From: Nitrospirota bacterium
Lineage (GTDB): Bacteria > Nitrospirota > Thermodesulfovibrionia > Thermodesulfovibrionales > JdFR-88
NCBI GenBank assembly: GCA_021812785.1
Contig: JAKAMR010000110.1
Span: 1-6,757, forward strand
DNA length: 6,757 nucleotides
Direction of reading: 5' to 3'
Below are positions 1 through 5,036 of this stretch, one piece after another. The notes under the pieces are model-generated. The model was not told the origin of the DNA and did not search any database. It saw only the letters and a program-made list of their open reading frames with translations. The number at the start of each line of letters is the position of its first letter. The first letter of the stretch is position 1. The position numbers and the translations under genes are program-made.

Positions 1-1063
1 CCTTGCCGAAAAAGCCCTGGACCGTCTGCTGTACCTTGGGCGTCCTTATCTGCCCGCCCACCAGGATCACCTCATCCATCTGGCTGGCCGAGAGCCCCGA
101 GTCCTTGAGCGCCTGCTTGCAGGGCACTATCGTCCTGTCGACAAGGTCAGCCGTAAGCTGCTCGAACCTGGCCCTGGAGAGCTTCATCAGGAGGTGCTTT
201 GGCCCGGTCGCGTCCGCCGTGATGAAGGGCAGGTTTATCTCCGTCTCCATCGCGGTGGAGAGCTCTATCTTGGCCCTTTCAGCGGCCTCCTTCAGCCTCT
301 GGAGCGCCATCCTGTCCTTTTTAAGGTCTATGCCGCTTTCCTTCTTGAACTCCTCGACCATCCAGTCCATTATCCTCATGTCGAAGTCGTCGCCGCCAAG
401 GTAGGTGTCGCCGTTGGTGGACTTGACCTCTATCACGCCCTCGCCTATCTCCAGTATGGAGATATCGAATGTGCCGCCGCCAAGGTCGTAGACCGCGATC
501 TTCTCTTCCTTCTTCTTGTCCAGGCCGTAGGCAAGGGCCGCTGCCGTGGGCTCGTTTATTATCCTGAGCACGTTCAGGCCCGCTATCCTGCCTGCGTCCT
601 TTGTGGCCTGCCTCTGGCTGTCGTCAAAATAGGCTGGCACGGTGATGACGGCGTCCGTGACCGGCTCGCCCAGATAGTCCTCCGCAGCCTGCTTCAGCTT
701 CTGAAGGATCATGGCGGATATCTCAGGAGGGGAATATTTCTTCCCCCTGGCCACCACGTGCGCGTCCCCGTTTGAAGCCTCCTCTATCTTGTAAGGGAGC
801 CTCTCCATCGCATGCCTCGCCTCGGGCGAGTTGAACTTCCTGCCCATCAGCCTCTTTATGGAAAAAATGGTGTTCTCCGGGTTCGTGATGGCCTGCCTCT
901 TGGCGATCTGCCCCACCAGCCTCTCGCCTTTATCGGTAAAGGCGACCACTGAGGGGGTCGTCCTGCTGCCCTCCTGGTTGGGGATGACGATCGGCTCCCC
1001 TCCCATGACCACCGCGACGACCGAGTTAGTCGTACCCAGGTCTATGCCTATGGCCTTGCCCAT
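1..1063 (-). CDS. dnaK: Molecular chaperone DnaK (Hsp70), partial, C-terminal part beyond window
   Basis: ATP-driven cytosolic Hsp70 chaperone that binds exposed hydrophobic peptides and works with DnaJ and GrpE. The visible 354 residues cover most of the nucleotide-binding domain. Visible motifs are the phosphate-1 loop [10 protein letters not shown] (5-14), the ATPase lysine K70 in SIKRLMG, the [22 protein letters not shown] block (141-162), [12 protein letters not shown] (169-180), the phosphate-2 loop DLGGGTFD (193-200) and LGGDDFD (222-228). [13 protein letters not shown] (332-344) is the adenosine-binding region. The family usually has GGQTRMP there, so I339 and T341 are unusual. The Gram-negative-type subdomain IB/IIB segments are present. 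The start is ATG with a strong Shine-Dalgarno sequence 10 bases upstream. The reading frame is still open at base 1, so the linker, substrate-binding domain and lid are missing only because of the window edge (E. coli DnaK is about 638 residues). It is the third gene after hrcA and grpE. Identification is very secure. Confidence 0.98.
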   Translation of the reverse strand, partial: MGKAIGIDLGTTNSVVAVVMGGEPIVIPNQEGSRTTPSVVAFTDKGERLVGQIAKRQAITNPENTIFSIKRLMGRKFNSPEARHAMERLPYKIEEASNGDAHVVARGKKYSPPEISAMILQKLKQAAEDYLGEPVTDAVITVPAYFDDSQRQATKDAGRIAGLNVLRIINEPTAAALAYGLDKKKEEKIAVYDLGGGTFDISILEIGEGVIEVKSTNGDTYLGGDDFDMRIMDWMVEEFKKESGIDLKKDRMALQRLKEAAERAKIELSTAMETEINLPFITADATGPKHLLMKLSRARFEQLTADLVDRTIVPCKQALKDSGLSASQMDEVILVGGQIRTPKVQQTVQGFFGK

Positions 1064-1073
1064 TCTATTAAGT

Positions 1074-1080
1074 CCTCCTT
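1074..1080 (-). promoter_or_regulatory. Ribosome-binding site of dnaK
   Basis: On the minus strand AAGGAGG lies 10 bases before the ATG of dnaK. It is a near-complete complement to the 3' end of 16S rRNA. It fixes the dnaK start and suggests strong, independent initiation, which is useful because the gap from grpE (97 bases) is too long for simple translational coupling. Confidence 0.85.
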
Positions 1081-1110
1081 CATACCTTTAGTTTTTTAAA
1101 TTCTTAAAAT

Positions 1111-1134
1111 CTTTGACTTTGACTTTGAATCTGA
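1111..1134 (-). repeat. Short tandem hexanucleotide repeat in the grpE-dnaK gap
   Basis: Three perfect tandem copies of CTTTGA on the plus strand (1111-1116, 1117-1122, 1123-1128) are followed by a degenerate fourth, ATCTGA (1129-1134). In the transcript this reads as TCAAAG repeats. They lie in the very AT-rich non-coding gap 1064-1162 between the grpE stop and the dnaK start. A 7-bp inverted repeat (TAAATTC 1097-1103 / GAATTTA 1133-1139) encloses the repeats, but in sequence this AT-rich it could arise by chance. No convincing terminator or promoter is seen in the gap. Function unknown; the repeat itself is directly visible. Confidence 0.7.
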
Positions 1135-1162
1135 ATTTATTTTTAAAGCCAAAAAACAAAAA

Positions 1163-1723
1163 TTACTTTTCCTTCCTCTTGGACACGACGACAAGAGACG
1201 CCCTGAGAACCTTGCCGTTATGCACATAGCCGGTCCTCAACTCCTCAACCACCGTGTTGTCCTCCACATCGTCACGCTCGGCCTGCGATATGGCATGATG
1301 CACCTGCGGGTCAAAGGGCCTGCCAAGGGCGTCAATGGGCTTAAGCCCCCACTTCTCGAGCACCCTTTTGAGCTCCCTGAAGGTCATCTCGACCCCTTGG
1401 GAAAGCCCGGTGGACTCGCCCGTGGCATGCTTCAAAGCGGTCTCCAGATTGTCAAACGTGGGGAGCAGCTCTTTAATAAGGTCTTCCCCGGCACGCCTGA
1501 TTATATCCTCTTTTTCCCTGGAAACCAGCTTCCTGTAGTTCTCAAACTCCGCGTAGAGCCTCAGATATCTGCTCTTCTCCTCCTCCAGCTCCTTTTCCAT
1601 GGCCTGGATGACCTCCTGCGGCGGTCTCTCTTCCACCAGTTTTTCCGTCTCCTGGCCTGCTTCTTCGTGCTGACTGTCCAAATTGTGTTCGTCCGCCATA
1701 TGGGTCTTCCTGCTCCTTTTCAT
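1163..1723 (-). CDS. grpE: GrpE, nucleotide-exchange factor of DnaK
   Basis: Cytosolic homodimeric co-chaperone that drives ADP release from DnaK. The protein is 186 residues, usual for the family. It has a charged, low-complexity N-terminus (1-35) and a long helical coiled-coil region (about 36-100) with the conserved YLRLYAEFENYRKLVSRE block (53-70). The C-terminal beta domain that contacts DnaK has FDPQVHHAI (137-145) and VVEELRTGYVHNGKVLRASLV (158-178, in part). The chosen ATG overlaps the hrcA stop as ATGA (4 bases) and has GGAGG 10 bases upstream, so translation is probably coupled to hrcA. A second in-frame ATG (codon 9, 1697-1699) has AGGAAG 6 bases upstream and would give a protein 8 residues shorter. 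The first start is preferred because of the overlap and the stronger Shine-Dalgarno sequence. Its position between the HrcA repressor gene and dnaK supports the assignment. Confidence 0.97.
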   Translation of the reverse strand: MKRSRKTHMADEHNLDSQHEEAGQETEKLVEERPPQEVIQAMEKELEEEKSRYLRLYAEFENYRKLVSREKEDIIRRAGEDLIKELLPTFDNLETALKHATGESTGLSQGVEMTFRELKRVLEKWGLKPIDALGRPFDPQVHHAISQAERDDVEDNTVVEELRTGYVHNGKVLRASLVVVSKRKEK

Positions 1724-2736
1724 CGTGAAAGCGCCTCCGTAATGAATCTGGCGGCGGTCTGGACCATGGCTATGGCCTTCAAGTAATCCATTCTCGTCGG
1801 GCCTATTACGCCAATGCTTCCCGCGACCTTGCCGCCTTGCTTATAGGTGGAAACGACCAGACTGAGGTCCTTCATCTCCTTGACGGGGTTTTCCGAGCCG
1901 ATGAGCACCGATGGGCCCTCCACCTCGGCTCCCACCTGCTCCAGGAGCCTGAGCATGAAATGCTTGTCCTCAATGGCCCCGGCTATCTCCTTGATGCGGC
2001 TGGAAAAATCCGGCAGGCCGATGAAGTCTGAAAAACCGCAGACATAGATGTCGCCGGGAGGAAATGTGAGCGCCTCGCGGCATATCTCCACGGCCTTGGT
2101 TATCAGGATATCACATAACGCCTTCTCCCTCGACATCTCTTTTATGAGCTTAAGGCGTATCTCATCTATTGTATAACCGGAGAACTCCTGGTTCAGATAA
2201 TCGGATATCCGCCTGAGAGTCTTCGGCGAAAGCGCCTGACCGGCCTTTATGAGCTTGTGCTTTATTGGCCCCTCGTCCGTGATCAGCACAACGGCTATAT
2301 AGTCCGCCCTGTAACTGAAAAGCTCTATCCGGTTAAGGGTGGTCCGGCCCGATTTCATGGGCGCCGCAAGCCCCAGATACCTCGAGTGCTCCGACAATGT
2401 CCTGGCCGCCCTCTCCAAAAGCCCGTTCAAGTCCTCACGCGTGGCCTCAAGCCTGGATATGAACGACTCCAGAAAGGCGTCTTCCATTTCATGCTGCCTG
2501 GAAAGGTAGTCCACATAAAAACGGTATCCCCTGTCCGTGGGCACCCTGCCTGCCGACGTGTGCGGCTGCACGAGGAACCCGAACTCCTCCAGGTCCGCCA
2601 TTATGTTCCTGATAGTGGCCGGCGACAGGTTGAACGAGTAGGCCTTCGTTATGAACCTGGAGCCGACCGGCTCATTGGTGTTTATGAAACTCTCCACGAT
2701 CGCAAAAAGCACCTTCTCAGTGCGCTCGTTAAGCAT
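1720..2736 (-). CDS. hrcA: Heat-inducible transcription repressor HrcA
   Basis: Dimeric DNA-binding repressor of class I heat-shock genes. It binds the CIRCE operator, and in known systems GroEL keeps it active. The protein is 338 residues, normal for the family. The N-terminal winged helix (about 1-75) includes LNERTEKVLFAIVESFI, then EPVGSRFI (22-29), the recognition part LSPATIRNIMADLEEFG (37-53) and the wing QPHTSAGRVPTDRGYRFYVDYL (57-78). A central GAF-like dimerisation region follows, and the signature GVIGPTRMDYLKAI lies near the C-terminus (about 308-321). The start is ATG with GAGGGAG-type Shine-Dalgarno (AGGGAG 2749-2754, spacing 12, rather long). The gene is first in hrcA-grpE-dnaK and overlaps grpE by ATGA. 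A perfect CIRCE element lies about 55 bases upstream of the start codon, so autorepression is expected. Identification is very secure. Confidence 0.98.
   Translation of the reverse strand: MLNERTEKVLFAIVESFINTNEPVGSRFITKAYSFNLSPATIRNIMADLEEFGFLVQPHTSAGRVPTDRGYRFYVDYLSRQHEMEDAFLESFISRLEATREDLNGLLERAARTLSEHSRYLGLAAPMKSGRTTLNRIELFSYRADYIAVVLITDEGPIKHKLIKAGQALSPKTLRRISDYLNQEFSGYTIDEIRLKLIKEMSREKALCDILITKAVEICREALTFPPGDIYVCGFSDFIGLPDFSSRIKEIAGAIEDKHFMLRLLEQVGAEVEGPSVLIGSENPVKEMKDLSLVVSTYKQGGKVAGSIGVIGPTRMDYLKAIAMVQTAARFITEALSR
1734..1738 (-). promoter_or_regulatory. Ribosome-binding site of grpE, inside hrcA
   Basis: GGAGG on the minus strand, 10 bases before the upstream ATG of grpE and inside the last codons of hrcA. 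It supports the longer GrpE start over the internal ATG at 1697-1699, and it implies coupled translation of hrcA and grpE. Confidence 0.7.
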
Positions 2737-2791
2737 CTTGTGTTTTCGCTCCCTCTTGCATTAAAGCAAAAACCAAACTTCCACTCTATTT

Positions 2792-2818
2792 TTAGCACTC
2801 CCACATCGAGAGTGCTAA
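2792..2818 (-). promoter_or_regulatory. CIRCE operator (HrcA binding site)
   Basis: TTAGCACTC (2792-2800), a 9-base spacer (2801-2809), then GAGTGCTAA (2810-2818). This matches the established CIRCE consensus TTAGCACTC-N9-GAGTGCTAA at every arm position. One more pair (2791 T with 2819 A) extends the repeat. It lies just downstream of the predicted -10 box, so bound HrcA should block initiation or early elongation. The repeat would also form a hairpin at the 5' end of the hrcA-grpE-dnaK mRNA. Confidence 0.97.
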
Positions 2819-2830
2819 ATTAATTTAGCA
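2813..2830. repeat. 18-bp perfect palindrome overlapping CIRCE and the -10 box
   Basis: TGCTAAATTAATTTAGCA reads the same on both strands. Its left half is the outer part of the CIRCE arm, and its right half is a third TTAGCA half-site that CIRCE does not account for. The predicted -10 hexamer (2822-2827) is inside it. It could be an additional HrcA contact, a site for another dimeric regulator, or a coincidence favoured by AT-richness. Confidence 0.7.
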
Positions 2831-2851
2831 ACTTCTGGAGCACACTGTCAA
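2822..2851 (-). promoter_or_regulatory. Predicted sigma-70-type promoter of hrcA-grpE-dnaK
   Basis: On the minus strand a perfect -35 hexamer TTGACA (2846-2851) is followed by an 18-base spacer and a TAAATT -10 (2822-2827, 4 of 6 consensus bases). The predicted transcription start falls about 6-8 bases further on, near 2814-2816, inside the first arm of CIRCE. That is the usual placement for this regulon. The leader would be roughly 80 bases. The -35 is convincing; the -10 is weaker and is supported mainly by its position. Confidence 0.75.
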
Positions 2852-2888
2852 GAGGCAAAAATTACCGGATTTAAAAGGACGGAAGGCG

Positions 2889-2912
2889 GAGAAAAGCCGC
2901 GACTAACCGGCT
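2889..2912 (-). terminator. Possible weak intrinsic terminator after speE
   Basis: On the minus strand AGCCG (2908-2912), an 8-base loop and CGGCT (2895-2899) are followed by a short T-run (TTTCT). It begins just after the speE stop codon and before the heat-shock promoter, where a terminator would be expected. The stem is only 5 bp and the T-run is short. A competing hairpin, GACTA/TAGTC (2901-2905 with 2918-2922), overlaps the stop codon. Weak evidence. Confidence 0.35.
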
Positions 2913-2916
2913 GCCG

Positions 2917-3783
2917 CTAGTCGCCCTTTATTCTTGCTTTGATGCCCCAGCCCAGCTTGTCCGACATAAGCCGTTCGTAGAATTTCCTAGTCAGGAAGGA
3001 GTTTGCGTGTATCTCGTCGTCGTAATACCTGGTTTCTATCTCGAACGGACGCCTTGCCTTGCGCGGGTCCAGGGAAAGGGAGCCTACGGCGAAGGTCCAC
3101 CAGTAGCCTGGGTAGGTGGCTATGGGGGTTGCGTACAGGTCCACAACCGGGAAGGCGTTTTTAAGTATCCCCTGCACCTTTGTGACCGTATCCCTGTGGA
3201 ACATGAGGGACTCGGAATGCGTGACAAAGAAGCCGTTTTCACTCAGGCAGTTCCTGACTGAGGAAAAGAACTCCTTGGTATAAAGGCTCCTGGCAAAGCC
3301 TATGATGTCGGTGGAGTCCACTATTATGGCGTCTATGGCCCCCCTGGGGGCCTTCTTCACAAACTCAGCCCCGTCCATGGGCTTGATCTCCACACGGGGG
3401 TCGTCATTGCCGCGGGATATCCCGGGGAAGAACTTCCTGGACACCTCGATGACCTTCTCGTCTATCTCTATGAAATACACCTTTTCAACGCTCTTGTGCT
3501 TGAGGACCTCCCTCACCACTCCGCCGTCCCCGCCGCCTATGACGATGACCTGCTTTGGCTCGGGGTGGGCGTGCATGACCACGTGCGTGATCATCTCGTG
3601 GTAGAAGAACTCGTCCGCCTCGGTCATCTGCACGACGCCGTCCAGAAGCAGCATCCGGCCGAAATCGGGGTTCTCTATGACCATTATCTCCTGGAACCGG
3701 CTTTTCTCCTTATGGAGTATCTTCTCCACCGTGTAGCCGCACTCGACCGGGACAAAAGGCGCGTTTTCGAAAAATTTGATCAT
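2917..3783 (-). CDS. speE: Spermidine synthase-family aminopropyltransferase
   Basis: Transfers the aminopropyl group of decarboxylated S-adenosylmethionine to a diamine, normally putrescine to give spermidine and methylthioadenosine; cytosolic. The length of 288 residues is normal. A small N-terminal beta domain (about 1-60) holds the conserved glutamine (Q31), LLLDGVVQ (46-52) and DEFFYHEMITH (57-67). The Rossmann domain has the glycine-rich loop IGGGDGGVVREVLKH (82-96), the acidic FIEIDE (104-109), MDGAEF (136-141) and the catalytic DSTD (156-159). The late motif TYPGYWWTFAVGS (223-235) corresponds to the usual TYPSGxWSF region. After DSTD the family usually has P-x-G-P; here it is IIGF, so both prolines are lost and diamine preference may differ. 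The Shine-Dalgarno sequence touches the upstream stop, and the decarboxylase gene ends 9 bases upstream, so the two are almost certainly one operon. Family assignment is secure, exact substrate less so. Confidence 0.93.
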   Translation of the reverse strand: MIKFFENAPFVPVECGYTVEKILHKEKSRFQEIMVIENPDFGRMLLLDGVVQMTEADEFFYHEMITHVVMHAHPEPKQVIVIGGGDGGVVREVLKHKSVEKVYFIEIDEKVIEVSRKFFPGISRGNDDPRVEIKPMDGAEFVKKAPRGAIDAIIVDSTDIIGFARSLYTKEFFSSVRNCLSENGFFVTHSESLMFHRDTVTKVQGILKNAFPVVDLYATPIATYPGYWWTFAVGSLSLDPRKARRPFEIETRYYDDEIHANSFLTRKFYERLMSDKLGWGIKARIKGD

Positions 3784-3784
3784 T

Positions 3785-3793
3785 TCACCCCCC
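3785..3793 (-). promoter_or_regulatory. Ribosome-binding site of speE, fused to the upstream stop codon
   Basis: GGGGGGTGA on the minus strand matches the extended anti-Shine-Dalgarno complement AGGAGGTGA with two mismatches, both purine substitutions. Its first G is the last base of the decarboxylase TAG stop (3793-3795), and it ends one base before the speE ATG. Ribosomes finishing the decarboxylase therefore sit on the speE initiation site, which suggests translational coupling. Confidence 0.8.
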
Positions 3794-4950
3794 TAGATCA
3801 TGTAGGTCTTCGGTATGGCAAACCCGTTGAACTCAGACGCATACGAGATGGTATACGCCCCGCAGGACAGAATGAGCACAGTGCTGCCTATCTCCGGATC
3901 CTGGAGCATGACGTTCTTGTCTATAACGTCAAAGCCGTCACAGCTTGGCCCGGCAATGGTCCAGTTCTTCTTCCCGCCTCCCGTGTCTTCCGTTATATAG
4001 CAGTATTTTATGCCGCCTATGCTCTCCATGAGGCCGTTGAACACACCCACATCTATGTGCAGCCAGTTCTCGTCCCCGCGCTTGGATTTGCCGATCACCT
4101 GGCAGGCATAGACGCCCGCGTCTCCCACCACGCCCCTTCCTGGTTCTATGAAGACATCTATGCCGGGAGGGAAAAGCTCGCCTATCAGCCCGTCTATGTT
4201 CTTTTCTATCTCCTCTATGTCGACGACGTTCTTTGTGTACTTTACCGGGTACCCGCCGCCTATGTTGAGCACCCTCATATCTATGCCCTTCTGGGCGGCC
4301 ATGTCCCAGAGTACCTTTGCCTTGTACAGGGCGTTGTCCCAGTTGTAGAGGTTCGTGCACTGGGAGCCCACATGGAAGGTTATGCCCACCGGGTCGAGCC
4401 CCTTGCTGGCGGCGTAGGTTATCAGGGAGATGCCGTCGTCTATCTCCACCCCGAACTTCTTGCTCAGGGGCCATTCGCTGCCCTCGTTGGGCACCGAAAG
4501 CCTGATATAGACCTTCGCGCCGGGCACGATCGAGGCTATCTTGTCCACCTCGTCCTTTGAGTCGTATGCGTAGTACTTTATCCCGTATTCGGCGGCCCGC
4601 TTCATGAACTTGAACGTCTTTACGGGGTTGCTCGTTATTATCCTGTCTGCCGCAACGCCTGCCTTTGCCAGCGGCTCAAGCTCCCCCTCGCTTGCTATCT
4701 CGAAATTTAGTCCCATGCCGTCCAGAAGCTCTATTACCCCGCTGGCGGCATTGGCTTTTACCGCATAAAAGACCTTCGAGTTCCTTATGTTCTTCCCTAT
4801 GACGTTCGCTTTTTTCCGGAGCCGTTCGCTGTCCATGAGCAGCGCCGGAAGCTCCACGTCGTTGGCGTCCAGGAAAGACAGGAAGTTAAGGAGCGATGTC
4901 TTTGATATCAGCTCCCTGTGGAAAGGCTCTATTTTGAATATTTTTGTCAT
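3793..4950 (-). CDS. Fold-III PLP-dependent ornithine (or lysine/ornithine) decarboxylase
   Basis: Alanine-racemase-fold decarboxylase, likely converting ornithine to putrescine (or lysine to cadaverine), the diamine used by the adjacent SpeE. It has 385 residues, close to bacterial enzymes of this type and shorter than eukaryotic ODC. Visible active-site features are the PLP lysine K65 in VFYAVKANA, FEIASEGE (83-90), the FHVGSQ motif (192-197; H193, S196), the phosphate loop GGGYP (231-235), EPGRG (269-273), the catalytic cysteine-aspartate GPSCDGFD (334-341; C337, D338) donated across the dimer, and the late tyrosine Y366 in GAYT followed by FNGF (374-377). The cysteine-aspartate pair favours ODC/LDC over diaminopimelate decarboxylase, and the size rules out a biosynthetic SpeA-type arginine decarboxylase. 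ATG start with AGGAG 6 bases upstream. In Pseudomonas such an enzyme is called SpeC, which is unrelated to E. coli SpeC. Substrate choice cannot be settled from sequence alone. Carboxynorspermidine decarboxylase is a less likely alternative. Confidence 0.9.
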   Translation of the reverse strand: MTKIFKIEPFHRELISKTSLLNFLSFLDANDVELPALLMDSERLRKKANVIGKNIRNSKVFYAVKANAASGVIELLDGMGLNFEIASEGELEPLAKAGVAADRIITSNPVKTFKFMKRAAEYGIKYYAYDSKDEVDKIASIVPGAKVYIRLSVPNEGSEWPLSKKFGVEIDDGISLITYAASKGLDPVGITFHVGSQCTNLYNWDNALYKAKVLWDMAAQKGIDMRVLNIGGGYPVKYTKNVVDIEEIEKNIDGLIGELFPPGIDVFIEPGRGVVGDAGVYACQVIGKSKRGDENWLHIDVGVFNGLMESIGGIKYCYITEDTGGGKKNWTIAGPSCDGFDVIDKNVMLQDPEIGSTVLILSCGAYTISYASEFNGFAIPKTYMI

Positions 4951-4956
4951 AAAAAA

Positions 4957-4962
4957 CTCCTA
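4957..4962 (-). promoter_or_regulatory. Ribosome-binding site of the decarboxylase gene
   Basis: TAGGAG on the minus strand followed by six T residues and the ATG; spacing 6 bases. It supports the chosen start. Confidence 0.75.
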
Positions 4963-4996
4963 CTGCCAGGTTTTACTTGCACACACTCCGCGTGCC

Positions 4997-5034
4997 GGAC
5001 GGTCTATTATACCCCGGCCCGGCGTTTACCGTCC
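4997..5034. repeat. 7-bp inverted repeat flanking the predicted -10 box
   Basis: GGACGGT (4997-5003) and ACCGTCC (5028-5034) are perfect inverted copies 24 bases apart, and the TATAAT lies between them. There is no T-run after it in the transcription direction, so it does not look like a typA terminator. It could be an operator or an mRNA structure. A 7-bp match in an 86-base gap is not strongly beyond chance. Confidence 0.5.
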
Positions 5035-5035
5035 C
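5006..5035 (-). promoter_or_regulatory. Possible promoter of the decarboxylase-speE operon
   Basis: A perfect -10 hexamer TATAAT (5006-5011, minus strand) stands in otherwise GC-rich DNA just after typA. The best -35 is poor: GGGACG (5030-5035) with an 18-base spacer, 3 of 6 consensus bases. A poor -35 would fit a promoter that needs an activator or another sigma factor. A transcript would start near 4998-5000, leaving a leader of about 50 bases. No clear terminator follows typA, so read-through from typA is also possible. Confidence 0.5.
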
Positions 5036-5036
5036 C

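Noticed and set aside
194..775. 193-codon plus-strand frame antisense to dnaK
   Set aside because: Long frames opposite dnaK are a well-known by-product of its codon pattern. No ribosome-binding site or domain supports it.
1090..1140. Internal promoter for dnaK in the AT-rich gap (TTCAAA-N18-AAGAAT), or a plus-strand TTGACT-N17-TTTATT pair
   Set aside because: Each has weak matches in sequence so AT-rich that such hits are expected, and the plus-strand pair would drive only antisense RNA.
1220..1786. 188-codon plus-strand frame antisense to grpE and the end of hrcA
   Set aside because: Shadow of grpE; the leucine- and histidine-rich composition is what reverse reading of a coiled-coil gene gives.
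2729..2761. Ten-codon upstream open frame (MQEGAKTQDA) overlapping the hrcA start in another frame
   Set aside because: Its ATG has no convincing Shine-Dalgarno, and its frame contains the hrcA ribosome-binding site. Likely chance, though an upstream peptide in a repressor leader could be tested by conservation.
3938..4474. 178-codon minus-strand frame inside the decarboxylase gene
   Set aside because: Arginine- and glycine-rich composition typical of a shifted frame of a GC-rich gene. The true frame carries all catalytic motifs of the decarboxylase.
3496..4560. 354-codon open frame on the plus strand, opposite speE and the decarboxylase
   Set aside because: It runs antisense across two well-conserved genes, shows no recognisable domain and spans their junction. 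Long antisense frames are expected in GC-rich coding DNA.
4970..5036. Intrinsic terminator after typA
   Set aside because: GC-rich inverted repeats are present (GCCGG/CCGGC and GGACGGT/ACCGTCC), but none is followed by a T-run on the minus strand.
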